Positions 17,674-26,264 are shown, numbered from the stretch's first letter. The stretch is DNA of 29,873 bases from Paenibacillus sp. FSL H7-0331 (GCF_001956045.1 NZ_MRTH01000056.1:1-29873), one strand, 5' to 3'. Notes: a model not told the origin generated them from the letters alone. Made by a program: numbers and translations.

Positions 17674-19593
17674 TCAGTTTGGTACTAGTTTAATATAATC
17701 AAGTAACAGATGGTATCCTGAGCTTGAACCATTTTTACCTGCAACATTAAACTTGAAGGATTTATTGCCTGCCGAGCTGAAGGTTATATTTGCCACATTC
17801 AGTTCCACATAGTTTAATCCAGTTGAATATAAATCCTGAACCGAACCATGATTTACATCGTTTACCGACATCTGGAACTGCCCCCTGTTGGGTCCCTTTT
17901 TCACACCGACCCTTACACTATAGCTGCGTGCCTCAGGCACATTCACAGTGTATGTCACATAGTCATTGACTGCATTGGCTTCCAGGGTAGTTCCATATCC
18001 ACCGCTCAGATTGGGGTCCGTACCGGATCCATTTCCGAACATGGAGTGTTTGACGCCCGACGTTGCGCTGACAACTAAATTTTCTGTTTCATATCGGCTG
18101 CTTTGAACTGAAATATTATCAAATTTTGCAGCTGAATCATATGTCCTAACTCCTACACTACCCCTAATATAAGTTGAATCCGTCACACTAATCTTAGGGG
18201 TAGTCATATCACCAACATAAATCTTAATGGATTCACCTTGCGCAAAAATTTTAACATGATACTTTGTATTAGCCGTTAAGCTCATAGAAGCAGTGGCAAG
18301 CGATGTCCAGTTGTTGTTTGCCTTCCCAATCAGAACCTTCTGATTAGGAACATCGAGTCCAGCATAGTAGCCTTGGTAAGCATCAGTACCTGTTCCAGGA
18401 TTTGATACCCTAAATACCAGACCCGCATTGCCGGTTGAACCTGGTGTCACATCAGCTTCATAAATCAAATCTGTGAAATTGGTGTCCAGAAGGGCCTTGG
18501 CACCCGGATTTGATGCTACATTATACTGACCGCCTGATACTGTCCATGTACCGCCATATTTTGTCCACCCTACATCATTACCGTCATCAAAGTTATCTTC
18601 CACTGCCATTTCGACTGGTATAATAGTATTATCTGCATTAAACTCAAATTTATCAAATGCCAGTACGCGTTGTGAACTATTCAGATAACGCTTATGGTAA
18701 AAAATATACCAATCATTTGTTGTAGGTGATTGAACAATACCATTATGACCAGGTCCATCTGCTGTTGTAGTATCCGTATGCAGCATAATACCTTTTGGTA
18801 CAAATGGTCCTGTAACAGAGCTGGAAGTTGCATACATGACCTTATAAGATGAATCTGCCCATACACCGGCAGCATAAGTCAAATAGTATATCCCGTTCCT
18901 CTTGAACACTTTAGGCGCTTCAAAATAATCATTGTCGCCATTTTTAGTGGGAGTAACTTTCTTATAGACGGTTCCATCAGACCATGTTCCCAGAGACTTC
19001 ATGTCAGCGTTAAGCTTTACAACATTACACTCTCCCCAGCTGCCATAATACATATAAGCCTGACCGTCATCATCAATAAATACATCTTGATCCATTGGAC
19101 CTGCGCCATTTCTTACAACATTTATAAGTGGTGCACCAATCGCATCGGTATATGGACCTTGTGGATTATCAGCCACTGCAACGCCTATTCCGCCTAATTG
19201 TCCATCGCCATTGATTGCGTTAGCAGCAAAATAAATGTAGTATTTCCCATCGCGATAAGCCCCGTTTGGTGCCCACAATGAATGTTGTAACCATGATATA
19301 TTGGCAGAACTTATTACATTTGAGTATTTTGTCCAGTTGACCATATCTGTTGAAGAAAATATGTCTATAGATTTTGCGCCAGTGCCAGACTCGCCAACTT
19401 GAGTCGAACGAGTCGGATACACCCAATATGTCCCATTATAAACCTGTACATCAGGGTCTGCATAAGAGCCATCCCCAAATTGTGGACCAGAGTGAATCGG
19501 ATCAGCATAAGCTAGTCCCGGCAAAGATGCAAACAAGCAAATTACAATTGAAACGCAATACAATACCAAATTAGATTTTTTAATTTTTCCCAT
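17674..19593 (-). CDS. Secreted glycoside hydrolase family 43 enzyme with carbohydrate-binding module
   Basis: 639 residues. A signal peptide (KIKK, hydrophobic stretch, cleavage after AYA at residue 30) sends it outside. A GH43 five-blade propeller follows: catalytic base Asp46 in SYADPDV, the pKa-modulating Asp in PMDQDVFIDDDG, and the acid Glu in YFEAPKVF. Next is a concanavalin-like domain of about 170 residues (FDDGNDVGWTKYGGTW ... GSTGNAGLVFRVSNPGTGTD). The C-terminal 130 or so residues look like a CBM6/CBM35-type sugar-binding module (ending YHLLLDYIKLVPN). GH43 enzymes attack arabinose- or xylose-containing plant polysaccharides; an arabinofuranosidase or xylosidase is likely, but the specificity cannot be told. 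AAGGAGG precedes the ATG at 19593. It appears monocistronic. Confidence 0.9.
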   Translation of the reverse strand: MGKIKKSNLVLYCVSIVICLFASLPGLAYADPIHSGPQFGDGSYADPDVQVYNGTYWVYPTRSTQVGESGTGAKSIDIFSSTDMVNWTKYSNVISSANISWLQHSLWAPNGAYRDGKYYIYFAANAINGDGQLGGIGVAVADNPQGPYTDAIGAPLINVVRNGAGPMDQDVFIDDDGQAYMYYGSWGECNVVKLNADMKSLGTWSDGTVYKKVTPTKNGDNDYFEAPKVFKRNGIYYLTYAAGVWADSSYKVMYATSSSVTGPFVPKGIMLHTDTTTADGPGHNGIVQSPTTNDWYIFYHKRYLNSSQRVLAFDKFEFNADNTIIPVEMAVEDNFDDGNDVGWTKYGGTWTVSGGQYNVASNPGAKALLDTNFTDLIYEADVTPGSTGNAGLVFRVSNPGTGTDAYQGYYAGLDVPNQKVLIGKANNNWTSLATASMSLTANTKYHVKIFAQGESIKIYVGDMTTPKISVTDSTYIRGSVGVRTYDSAAKFDNISVQSSRYETENLVVSATSGVKHSMFGNGSGTDPNLSGGYGTTLEANAVNDYVTYTVNVPEARSYSVRVGVKKGPNRGQFQMSVNDVNHGSVQDLYSTGLNYVELNVANITFSSAGNKSFKFNVAGKNGSSSGYHLLLDYIKLVPN

Positions 19594-19612
19594 GAGACAA
19601 CCTCCTTTTTGA

Positions 19613-20015
19613 CTAACAATTTACGTTCCTTGTTGAACACTTTGACTCCCATGCCTGGCCAGAATGCTTAAAGATAAACTTAAAGCTTCCATCCCCCCTG
19701 TGGAACAAATCTTACCAGCAGATTGTCGGCTCCAGTGTAGTCCCTCAGATTTGTTCTAATCCCTGTTTGCGTGGAAGCGCTCTCAAAATCGATTGTCATT
19801 TACATATTGACCACCTCCTACAGGCTGTATCCGCCACTGCTGCCTAGCTGCTCCGGTGTAATCATTTTGCTGTACCTTTGCTCCGTTTGTCGTATTTCCG
19901 CTTGCAACTTCAAGGGCTTTGCCGCTATTCACATTGATGATTTTAAACAAGCCATTACCTACATCGACAAAATTCCATTTATGCGCAGTCTTATACCTGT
20001 AATCCCAATTATGAA
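19613..20015 (-). pseudogene. Ricin-type lectin domain (CBM13-like), frameshifted remnant
   Basis: Three successive minus-strand frames give one continuous ricin-B pattern. They read WDYRYKTAHKWNFVDVGNG, FKIINVNSGKALEVASGN, QQWRIQPVGGGQYV; then SASTQTGIRTNLRDYTGADN, RFVPQGGW; then FKFIFKHSGQAWES up to a TAG at 19613. These are the internal repeats of ricin-type lectin domains usually fused to the C-terminus of secreted glycosidases. At least two frameshifts and a loss of everything upstream mean it is dead. It ends 20 bases before the GH43 start and was probably the tail of a co-transcribed hydrolase. Confidence 0.75.
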
Positions 20016-20400
20016 TCTACACGCCATTTCTAAAACCGCTTTCATTTGTTTCGTCCCTCTCCTACTAATTTTAACAAAATAACCTCCTACGAAATAATTT
20101 GAGCAAAAATCTTATAAAGAGATCTCATGTAAAGAATTATACTTTCATGAATTTTTATTAAAATGTAATTTTTTAAATTATTTTTGTAATAATTTTATAT
20201 TTAAAACTTGGGAAATCCTTATCAAAGTAATAACACAATTAACACTGCCGCCAAGTTACAAAGCTGGTGATTACCAATGCACAGGAAGAGTATTATTAAG
20301 TTATTAATAAATTTCTAGTTGATCCATACGTTTGCGGGTGGTGTCAGCTACGCTTGTACTGCCCCATGTACGCATTAATAAGCCGGCCCTTGGCGGCCGA
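20016..20400. other. A/T-rich intergenic stretch
   Basis: Very A/T-rich at 20085-20225, with no coding remnant recognised. An inverted repeat, TTATTAA-GTTA-TTAATAA, occurs at 20293-20310. The end (20330-20400) is GC-richer with an imperfect AGCCGGCC/GGCCGACT repeat and may be the edge of an old insertion. Confidence 0.3.
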
Positions 20401-20830
20401 CTATATTATTGTAATCGTGGTAAAACTGATCATCCATTTGCAATTGCTGATTATTTGAAAAAGGAGATAGCCGGTCTTATGTGGCCGGGAAGCGGGTGGA
20501 CAACAGTGTTTACGGGGAGGATTTGAGCAAAAAAAAGAGGCGGACATGTCGTCCTCTGCATAGCCTTCGAAATGACGCCAAAAGTTGATTGCAGAGCTTT
20601 TGACGATCCGTTCATTGCCGCTGATTTTCTTAAGACGACTAAAATCTATATGCGATCCGTAATAGCTATTATTCGCATAGATAACGGTCAAGTCGCAATG
20701 CCGGAACTCGTACTCTATGCCGATGTCGTGTTCGCTTCTGAAACTAACCTGACAGTCAGCCAGAGAATCGCGAAAGGTGCGTTCCCGATTCTCTGGCAGT
20801 TCCATAAAACCGCCATTTTTAACACCTCTA
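20401..20830 (-). pseudogene. Unidentified coding remnant
   Basis: A minus-strand frame of about 85-115 codons (RERTFRDSLADC, RHCDLTVIYANNSYYGSHID, NFWRHFEGYAEDD) continues after a one-base shift in a run of T as AQILPVNTVVHPLPGH to a TAA. The composition is protein-like, but I do not recognise the family. The plus strand is also open here for 146 codons, so even the strand is uncertain. It lies between an AraC/cupin remnant and the GH43 region. Confidence 0.2.
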
Positions 20831-20851
20831 TCCTGTTCGGAGCCTTATGCA

Positions 20852-21221
20852 CTAATATGTGTCATTTATCCAACGAGAATTGCGTTTCGACCAATACCGA
20901 CTGGACCAGCGGTTCAGGAAATATGCTTGCCGCTGCAGCCGCGCAACCCTTTCGAGCCGAAGGTTCAGCTCATTGGCGGTGGTGTGGTCGTCTCCGACTG
21001 GTGAAATATTGAAGCCGATGAAGAAGATGCTGAGGGGATGCGCGAGCATGGAATGCTTATGGACCTCGCCCGGCTTACCTAGGTAGAAGGTACCTTGCTC
21101 CAGGGCAATTTCGGCCCGGTCATGGTGAATGATATTGACACCCCGGCCATCGTCGATGTAATGAATTTAGTAATAATAGTGGCTGTGCGGCCCGAGGCTG
21201 AACTGCTCCGCGACCCCTGCC
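20852..21221 (-). pseudogene. AraC-type regulator, N-terminal cupin remnant
   Basis: The minus strand reads AGVAEQFSLGPHSHYYY, a TAA, then IHYIDDGRGVNIIHHDRAEI, GTFYLGKPGEVHKHSM and PLSIFFIGFN. This fits the ligand-binding cupin half of AraC regulators: H-x-H entry, a GRG turn, G-x-F-x-L-x-x-P-G-x-x-H. No helix-turn-helix part follows before the TAG at 20852. Its 5' side joins directly to IS66 sequence, so IS66 insertion or recombination probably destroyed the gene. Confidence 0.4.
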
Positions 21222-21630
21222 ACACATGCTCCACGAGCTTGACCTGCGGCACCACCACCGCAACTTCGCGGCGGGTCTCCGTGGTCATTTCATGCAAGGA
21301 GTCGCCGCCGCAGTCGCAGATTTGCTGATGCTCGGCCAAGGTGTACGTTACCGTTTCTACGGGTAGCTTCGAGAGGTCGGCTTCACGCTTACCGCTCGTT
21401 TTGCGGTGCTCGTACGTGATGGCTTCTTTTTCTGGCTCCGGTGCAGCCGTCACTTCGGCTTCGTTAAATAGATTTAGTTCCCACTGATCCGGAGGTGTAT
21501 TCTCGCTGGAAGCACCGAAGCGCTTCTACTGCGTAAGCCGAAACTGTTCTTCATACCATTTGAGTTTGGCCGACAACGCGGTGTTTTGTTGCTCCAGTTG
21601 GGCATTTTGCTGCTGGAGAGGTCTCTTAAC
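21222..21630 (-). mobile_element. IS66-family TnpC transposase, N-terminal remnant
   Basis: The minus strand reads LQQQNAQLEQQNTALSAKLK, WYEEQFRLTQ, a TAG at 21526-21528, then KRFGASSENTPPDQ, a long Glu-rich linker, HQQICDCGGDSLHEM and REVAVVVPQVKLVEHV. This is the leucine-zipper start, the KRFG-x-SSE motif and the start of the zinc-finger region of IS66 TnpC. The DDE catalytic core is absent; sequence switches to the cupin remnant near 21222. No accessory IS66 ORFs are seen, so the fragment is not mobile by itself. Confidence 0.75.
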
Positions 21631-21649
21631 CTGACTTGTCACAGTCATG

Positions 21650-21758
21650 TGTCGGTTGACAAGAACTTTATCTCATTAAGTGCCGCGTAAATCGCGGTAT
21701 TTTTATTTTATGTGATAAGGTAGTTGTCAAATTTGAATGACAAGAACTTTATCCCATT
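21650..21758. repeat. Transposon-end-like array of direct and inverted repeats
   Basis: TGACAAGAACTTTATCTCAT at 21657-21676 recurs with one base changed at 21738-21757. A diverged inverted copy lies between them at 21711-21730. The first copy is preceded by TGTCGGT (21650), a plausible TGT terminus. Several transposase-binding repeats behind a TGT end are typical of Tn7/Tn5053/IS21/Mu-like DDE elements. No matching transposase gene is visible, so this may be a solitary end. Confidence 0.45.
21683..21710 (+). terminator. Intrinsic terminator inside the transposon-end-like region
   Basis: CCGCG-TAAAT-CGCGG (21683-21697) is followed by TATTTTTATTTT, a clean plus-strand terminator. It may protect an element end from outside transcription. 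Confidence 0.65.
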
Positions 21759-21866
21759 CCCGATGGAGACCGAACAGGTCATTTCTTAGAGAGTCAGCAG
21801 CGATCAACAGAACTTCGATTTTGTCTGAATGTCAATTTAAATCCGTTCCACAAATTTATACAAAAA

Positions 21867-21913
21867 AATAAACCCCTGAAGAATTTATTGCTTATATCTT
21901 CAAGAGGTTTATT
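21867..21913. terminator. Bidirectional terminator
   Basis: AATAAACCCCTGAAGA (21867-21882) pairs with TCTTCAAGAGGTTTATT (21897-21913), with one small internal mismatch and a 14-base loop. A A-run precedes and a T-run follows, so it works in both directions. No intact gene ends here now. Confidence 0.75.
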
Positions 21914-22190
21914 TTTTAATATAGGTTTGAATAGGCTATAGTAGTTGGAACATAGTCCGTCAGACCTTTCAAGTCTAAGTAATTTATAAATGGATAACAG
22001 TCAATAGAGATTGAATAGAACTAATGTTCGATTAGTCCCCCTGGAATATCGAAAACAATTTGCGGTATGTATGGAAAAGGAAGAAGCGCGCCTGTATGAA
22101 TACGGAGGCACCCCTCCCCTCCTTTTAGGGTACTTGCCATAAAACTATTTGAATGGGTAAAGTGTTCTTCCAATGGCCAATATTCAGATA
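21914..22190. other. Intergenic, possible small coding remnant
   Basis: No intact gene. A plus-strand frame at 22020-22142 reads TNVRLVPLEYRKQFAV then EARLYEYGGTPPLLLGYLP. The L-x-P-x-EYR part is reminiscent of the C-terminus of IS3-type transposases, but this is too short to assign. Confidence 0.2.
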
Positions 22191-22251
22191 TTGACTCTCA
22201 TACAGGCATGAGATATAGTTATGTCGTATCTTATTAAATTCATTAAAATAA
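22191..22251 (+). promoter_or_regulatory. Promoter and decayed operator of cassette copy A
   Basis: TTGACT (22191-22196), a 17-base spacer and TATAGT (22214-22219) form the promoter. The operator at 22231-22251 keeps one arm, TTATTAAATT, but the other arm has changed (CATTAAAATAA). The same boxes with a perfect palindrome occur before copy B at 29330-29389. Copy A should still be transcribed but may be poorly repressed. Confidence 0.7.
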
Positions 22252-22281
22252 CTAATAAAGAAATAATGACGGAGAATTATG

Positions 22282-22612
22282 ATGACATCACTTGGCTTCC
22301 AGCCTTAGACCTTTTCTAACGATTTCAGCTGATGTACGAAATACCTTTTTCGAACTTCATAAGATAGGATATCGTGATGTGCAAGTTGCAGTGGATTAAC
22401 CACGCCAGCGCCATTTCGTTGGAAGATACAGCAGAAACCTTGCGTGAAAGCGACAATGTATGGCAACGCAAGATGACTTTATAGATGTGTGAGACGATTT
22501 TGACTACTTTGTCTAGATGAACCGGCTTTGGGGTAGCAACCACTTCACGATTATTACCCTCCACCGTGAGTTGATTACGACGGAAGGGATAAAGCCCTTT
22601 TGCTCGGAGATG
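22282..22612 (+). pseudogene. Sugar-phosphate isomerase/epimerase, decayed copy A
   Basis: Starts like the intact gene at 29302 (MTSLGFQ after GGAG), then needs several frame changes and contains several stops. Recognisable blocks are LRPFLTISADVRNTFFELHK, IGYRDVQV, QWINHASAISLEDTAETLRE, MATQDDFIDV, MNRLWGSNHF, and HRELITTEGIKPFCSEM. They align in order with the first 115 or so residues of the intact protein. At 22612 the sequence jumps into ROK-gene sequence, so a deletion removed the second half of this gene, any acetyltransferase gene and the start of the ROK gene. Confidence 0.88.
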
Positions 22613-22616
22613 CACC

Positions 22617-23034
22617 AAAAAGAAGTATCGATTGCCGATCAATGTAGAGAATGGTGTCAATGCAGCAGCTTTGGGCAATGGCAAACACACGGAAAATGTT
22701 TCTGCTATTGTCGGCATTTACTTCCCTCGTTCTTTTGAGTCCGGGTGCTGGCGTCGTCATTATGGCAACATGCATAGAAGCGTTACGAGCTATGCCGGTG
22801 AAGCCAATCTGCTTCCGATCGGTATTGACTGGATGACGATCAATTATGATGACCCCAAGGAAGTGGGAGTTGCATTTCTACATTAATCTGTATCTTCTGC
22901 GGGACAATCAACCCGTATTATGTTGTCCTATAAGGTGATTTTGTTTCTGAAACTTTAAAAGAAGCGATTGAACAGGCCATTGAGGCCTATCAGGTCTTCG
23001 TGGCAAATATCCGCAGGACCACAAAATAATTTAA
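22617..23034 (+). pseudogene. ROK-family regulator, decayed copy A
   Basis: Reads KKKYRLPINVENGVNAAALG, HTENVSAIVGIYFPRSF, then a frame-shifted glycine-rich loop, YAGEANLLPIGIDWMTINYD and DPKEVG, ending GKYPQDHKII with TAA at 23032. It aligns with residues from about 180 of the intact ROK protein at 27145-28200. The whole DNA-binding domain is missing, there is an internal deletion near the end (AIEQAI joined to AIEAYQ), and the catalytic Asp of END has become Gly (ENG). It cannot act as regulator or kinase. Confidence 0.88.
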
Positions 23035-23051
23035 CACAACGGAGAATGGAC

Positions 23052-24254
23052 ATGATTTTTCTTATCTTAATTTATCTGGCGTTTATCAGCCTTGGATTGC
23101 CCGACTCCCTGCTTGGTTCCTCCTGGCCCATCATGAATACGGATTTGGGTGTCCCCATCGAAAACGCGGGAATTGCATCCAGTATTATTTCCATAGGCAC
23201 CATCATATCCAGCTTGCTCTCATACAAGTTGATTCGGATCATTGGCACTGGCAAGGTAACGATTATCAGTGTCGCCATGACTGCCGCAGCACTACTTGGT
23301 TTTTCGCTTTCGCCTTCCTTTATTTGGTTATTGGCTTGTGCGATTCCGCTTGGCCTTGGGGGCGGAGCCGTTGATGCCGGACTGAATAGGTTTGTGGCCG
23401 AGCATTATGAAGCCAAGCATATGAACTGGCTACACGGTTTTTGGGGTGTTGGAGCCATGCTGGGTCCCATTTTGATGTCTACGCTCGTATTGTGGGGAAA
23501 CACATGGAGAAGCGGTTATTTTACCATATCGATGGTACAGTTTTCATTGGTTATCTTACTTTTGTTTTCACTTCCAATGTGGAGGAAATTTGAAGGCCCG
23601 TCAACGAAGCCGACTGAGGAAGATCTGCAATCCAAAGACAAGCCAGGACTGCTCGCTTCGCTGAAAACAAGAGGTGCTATCTTTGGGATGTTTTCGTTCT
23701 TCCTGGTTTCTTCAACGGAAGCTTCCATGATGCTATGGGGATCAAGTTATTTGGTGAAAAACGAAAGCATTTCGCCCGAAAGTGCTGCCGGGTGGGTATC
23801 CTTATTTTTCTTGGGAATCACGGCCGGACGGATGTTAAGCGGCTTTATCTCCATTAAGTTGAGCAATGAGGCGCTGATTCGTCTTGGAGCCATTCTTATG
23901 ATTTTCGGATTTTTTATCATGCTGTTACCGCTTCCGACGATTTTCACACTAATCTCATTCATTATTGTTGGGACAGGGCTTGCGCCGATCTATCCATCCA
24001 TGCTGCATCAAACGCCCATTTATTTTGGGCAGCATAACGCACAGGCGGCTATGGGCATGCAAATGGCATTTGCCTATACAGGTACTACGCTGGTTGCGCC
24101 ATTGTTTGGACAACTCTTTGCGCACGTCTCCTTCTCCTTAATGCCTTATGTGCTTCTCACTTGCGGCGTCGGATTGCTGACTTGTAGAGAAATGCTAACG
24201 CGGGCGTATAAAAAGAAAGCTGGCGTTCACAAAAGTGCTTCTCTGGAGAGCTAA
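23052..24254 (+). CDS. MFS sugar transporter, intact copy A
   Basis: 400 residues with about 12 hydrophobic helices and the usual short central cytoplasmic loop (RKFEGPSTKPTEEDLQSKDK, near residues 178-200). The start FLILIYLAFISLGLPDSLLG and the loop LNRFVAEHYEAKHMNWLHGF place it among sugar-type major facilitator permeases resembling the FHS group. Substrate is unknown; with an epimerase and ROK regulator, a monosaccharide or derivative is likely. The ATG at 23052 is preferred because GGAGA lies 6 bases upstream; the ATG at 23046 is too close to it. It follows the wrecked ROK copy by 17 bases and is driven by the copy A promoter. Copy B of this gene is truncated, so this is the only working one seen. 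Confidence 0.9.
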   Translation: MIFLILIYLAFISLGLPDSLLGSSWPIMNTDLGVPIENAGIASSIISIGTIISSLLSYKLIRIIGTGKVTIISVAMTAAALLGFSLSPSFIWLLACAIPLGLGGGAVDAGLNRFVAEHYEAKHMNWLHGFWGVGAMLGPILMSTLVLWGNTWRSGYFTISMVQFSLVILLLFSLPMWRKFEGPSTKPTEEDLQSKDKPGLLASLKTRGAIFGMFSFFLVSSTEASMMLWGSSYLVKNESISPESAAGWVSLFFLGITAGRMLSGFISIKLSNEALIRLGAILMIFGFFIMLLPLPTIFTLISFIIVGTGLAPIYPSMLHQTPIYFGQHNAQAAMGMQMAFAYTGTTLVAPLFGQLFAHVSFSLMPYVLLTCGVGLLTCREMLTRAYKKKAGVHKSASLES

Positions 24255-24282
24255 GTGTTTGAAGTAACAGGCCGACAAATGT

Positions 24283-24327
24283 ATATTGAACAGCGGGTGA
24301 GATGAAGTCTCCCCCGCTGTTCAATAT
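24283..24327 (+). terminator. Strong terminator after the MFS gene
   Basis: A perfect 15-bp stem: ATATTGAACAGCGGG (24283-24297) and CCCGCTGTTCAATAT (24313-24327). The 15-base loop itself contains GAGA/TCTC. A short T-rich stretch follows. It lies 28 bases past the MFS stop and probably ends the copy A transcript in both directions. Confidence 0.8.
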
Positions 24328-24346
24328 TAGTGTTTTCAAAGAAGGC

Positions 24347-24985
24347 ATGCAGGTGAAAAAACAGCAACGAAAACACATGGATTGGATTACAGGAAAATGG
24401 CTCAATCCTCCACTTCAAGCACAACAAAAGGGCGAGGGACTAACCATTATGCCTGAAATGAAAAAAGACTTCCGGATAAAAACGCTCTACGGTTTTAAAT
24501 TTGAAAAGGCTCCTGCGTTATTGGCCAAATAAGATTGCGACACAGCCGTTGAGGTTTCCCTTCATCTCAGTTCCTTTACTGCGTTATACGATCAGGCTGG
24601 TTTATTCTTATACAATACTCCAGGACTGTGGATTAAAACCGGCATTGAGATTAATGACAGTATCTCTCAACTTTCGGCAGTCGTTACAGACGGGTATTCG
24701 GACTGGTCCCTTGCACCCATTCCGGAGTGGGCTGGGGAACTGTTCACGGTACGTACTTCCGTCATTCAAGGCGCGATTGTTATTCGGGCCAGGACCGAAC
24801 AGCATCAATGGCAAACCATTCGTTTAACTAACACATTACCCCAGTCTTTCAAATGATCTAGCCGGGCCTGCCTTACGCTTTCTCACCAAAGCGTCAGGGT
24901 TTTGAGGTTACATTTGCGTTATTGAGCGATGGTCATTTACACCCAAAGATCAGGATCTCCATGTTGATCCCCCAAAAGAATAAGC
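24347..24985 (+). pseudogene. DUF1349-family protein, broken by stop and frameshift
   Basis: The frame reads HMDWITGKWLNPPLQAQQKG, GLTIMPEMKKDF, TLYGFKFEKAPALLA, a TAA at 24529, then TAVEVSLHLSSFTALYDQAG, LFLYNTPGLWIKTGIEINDS, QLSAVVTDGYSDWSLAPIPE and IVIRARTEQHQWQTIRL. These are hallmarks of DUF1349 (concanavalin-like fold, about 190-200 residues). After 24850 the end is frame-shifted (AGPALRFLTKASGF, then EVTFALLSDG). The natural start is probably MDW at 24377 or the ATG at 24347; earlier Met codons lie inside the terminator. DUF1349 proteins often accompany sugar-use genes in this group of bacteria; function unknown. Confidence 0.75.
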
Positions 24986-25016
24986 ATAAATATATGAACA
25001 ACAATGAATGCTTAGT

Positions 25017-25580
25017 ATGAAAACACCTTTAGACGAAACAATGTGGTACGCCTATCCGGGTACGGTTGTACTTGTAACGGTGCGCCACGAAGGAAAGCAG
25101 AACATTATGGCTTCTGGTTGGCATACGTACATCGAGTCACGCCAAGCATTTACGGTATTTCGATTCGCAAGAAAACGTACACGTATAGGTTAATCTAAAA
25201 TAGCGGTGTATTCAGTGTTCATTTATGCGGTCTTATTATTCAGAACTCATTCAAGCGTTGGAACGTTCAGCGGTCATGAAGTCGATAAGTTCAAAAAATA
25301 TAATATTAGTTATGAAGACGGCTTGAAGTTGGATATTCCTGTACTGACAGATGCTTACTTTGCCTATGAGTGCCGCACAATAAGTATGACTACGTTTGGC
25401 GATCTTGAATGGATTGCCGGAGAGAATTTGCTGGACTATCAGGATAAGGATTGCTTCTTGGAAAACGGACTTCCTGATTTGGCAAAATTGAAAATCCCGC
25501 TTTATGTAGGATGTTCTTCGTATCGGGAGCTTAACCAGGATATTACAGAAAAAAATCATCCATTGTATCTTGAACGCTAA
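25017..25580 (+). pseudogene. Flavin-reductase-like (FMN-binding split-barrel) protein, frameshifted
   Basis: Segment 1 reads MKTPLDETMWYAYPGTVVLV, TVRHEGKQNIMASGWHTYIE. A second frame continues YGISIRKKTYTYRLI and SGVFSVHL. A third reads GTFSGHEVDKFKKYNISYED, LKLDIPVLTDAYFAYECRTI, then GDLEWIAGE, to a TAA at 25578. Together they make about 190 residues of the split-barrel flavin reductase family: an entry strand with P-x-T/V-V-L-V-T, then G-x-x-SGxxxDKF, then the ECR strand. At least two frameshifts plus a stop separate the parts, so no single protein can be made. Confidence 0.75.
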
Positions 25581-25652
25581 ATGAAACAAGTGGATTAGCG
25601 AGGTAGCTAAAGAAGAAACAGAAGAACGCATTTAATGTAGAAAGGCGGATGA

Positions 25653-25880
25653 ATGATGCGAATTGAACATGTCGCAATCTGGACCAAGGACCTTGAAAAG
25701 ATGAAATCGTTCTATGAGAATTTTTTTAACAGCATCGTAAAGGAAAAGGTGAATGAATTGACGGATCGCTTAAAGAAGGAGGGCTTTTAGGTTTTGGATG
25801 GGCCGCGAACAACCGGTGACGGGTACTACGAAAGTGTTGTGCTTGATCCAGAAATGAATCGGTTAGAAATCACGATTTAA
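25653..25880 (+). pseudogene. VOC/glyoxalase-like protein with internal deletion
   Basis: After a GGCGG site the frame starts MMRIEHVAIWTKDLEKMKSF YEN and then jumps to VKEKVNELTDRLKKEGF, a TAG, VLDGPRTTGDGYYESVVLDP, EMNRLEITI. The first part is the beginning and the last part the end of a single-domain VOC protein, with the metal Glu in the final LEI strand. About 50 residues between them are missing. Both the deletion and the stop inactivate it. Confidence 0.75.
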
Positions 25881-25949
25881 ACGTATCCTTCTTTCTCCGT
25901 CTCACTCCACTTGGAGACAATGGGCTAGACCGGGCTCAGGTGTTGGAGA

Positions 25950-26170
25950 AAAAAAAGAATGGTCCGGTATGGCGGTATTCGCAAAACCCGATTATTGATC
26001 GCCATGCCATCCCAAATTCAAACAGCATTTTCAATTCGGACGGTTGTACCGTTTGAAGATGGATTCGCCGGGGTCTTTCGTTGTGACTCCCGTTTCGTTA
26101 GTATGGATATTTTTTCTGGTTCAAATTTGTGACATCGCGTATTCGTCATCTCAAAGCAAGCGCCTGGTCG
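25950..26170 (+). pseudogene. GH130-like glycosidase/phosphorylase, N-terminal remnant
   Basis: Across two frames the plus strand reads [24 protein letters not shown], then [20 protein letters not shown] and MDIFSG, then [10 protein letters not shown] after another shift. A start of the form [25 protein letters not shown], followed by a G-FAGVFRCD strand, is characteristic of GH130 enzymes acting on beta-mannosides. No later part of the propeller is seen. The family call rests on this start only. Confidence 0.5.
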
Positions 26171-26264
26171 AATGTAGTTTTCACTTCTACCATCATAGGG
26201 TAAAATTAAGTTCATACAGTAGTTTTCACACTTCCTAATTTACCCAAATTATCAATTATTGTTT
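26171..26264. other. Short intergenic gap
   Basis: Spacer between the glycosidase remnant and the 3' end of the receiver gene. Nothing recognised. Confidence 0.3.

Noticed and set aside
20293..20310. A second ROK operator (TTATTAA-GTTA-TTAATAA)
   Set aside because: Arms resemble the operator, but the spacing differs by three bases and the region is extremely A/T-rich, so chance is likely.
20572..21012. Open plus-strand frame of 146 codons
   Set aside because: No ribosome binding site or recognisable motif; it overlaps the minus-strand cupin remnant. Kept only as doubt about the unidentified remnant at 20401-20830.
21657..21758. Possible CRISPR repeats
   Set aside because: Only two direct copies with an 81-base period plus an inverted copy, and no cas genes; fits a transposon end better.
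24302..24346. Upstream ATG for the DUF1349 gene
   Set aside because: It lies inside the 15-bp terminator stem-loop and has no ribosome binding site; a later ATG is more likely.
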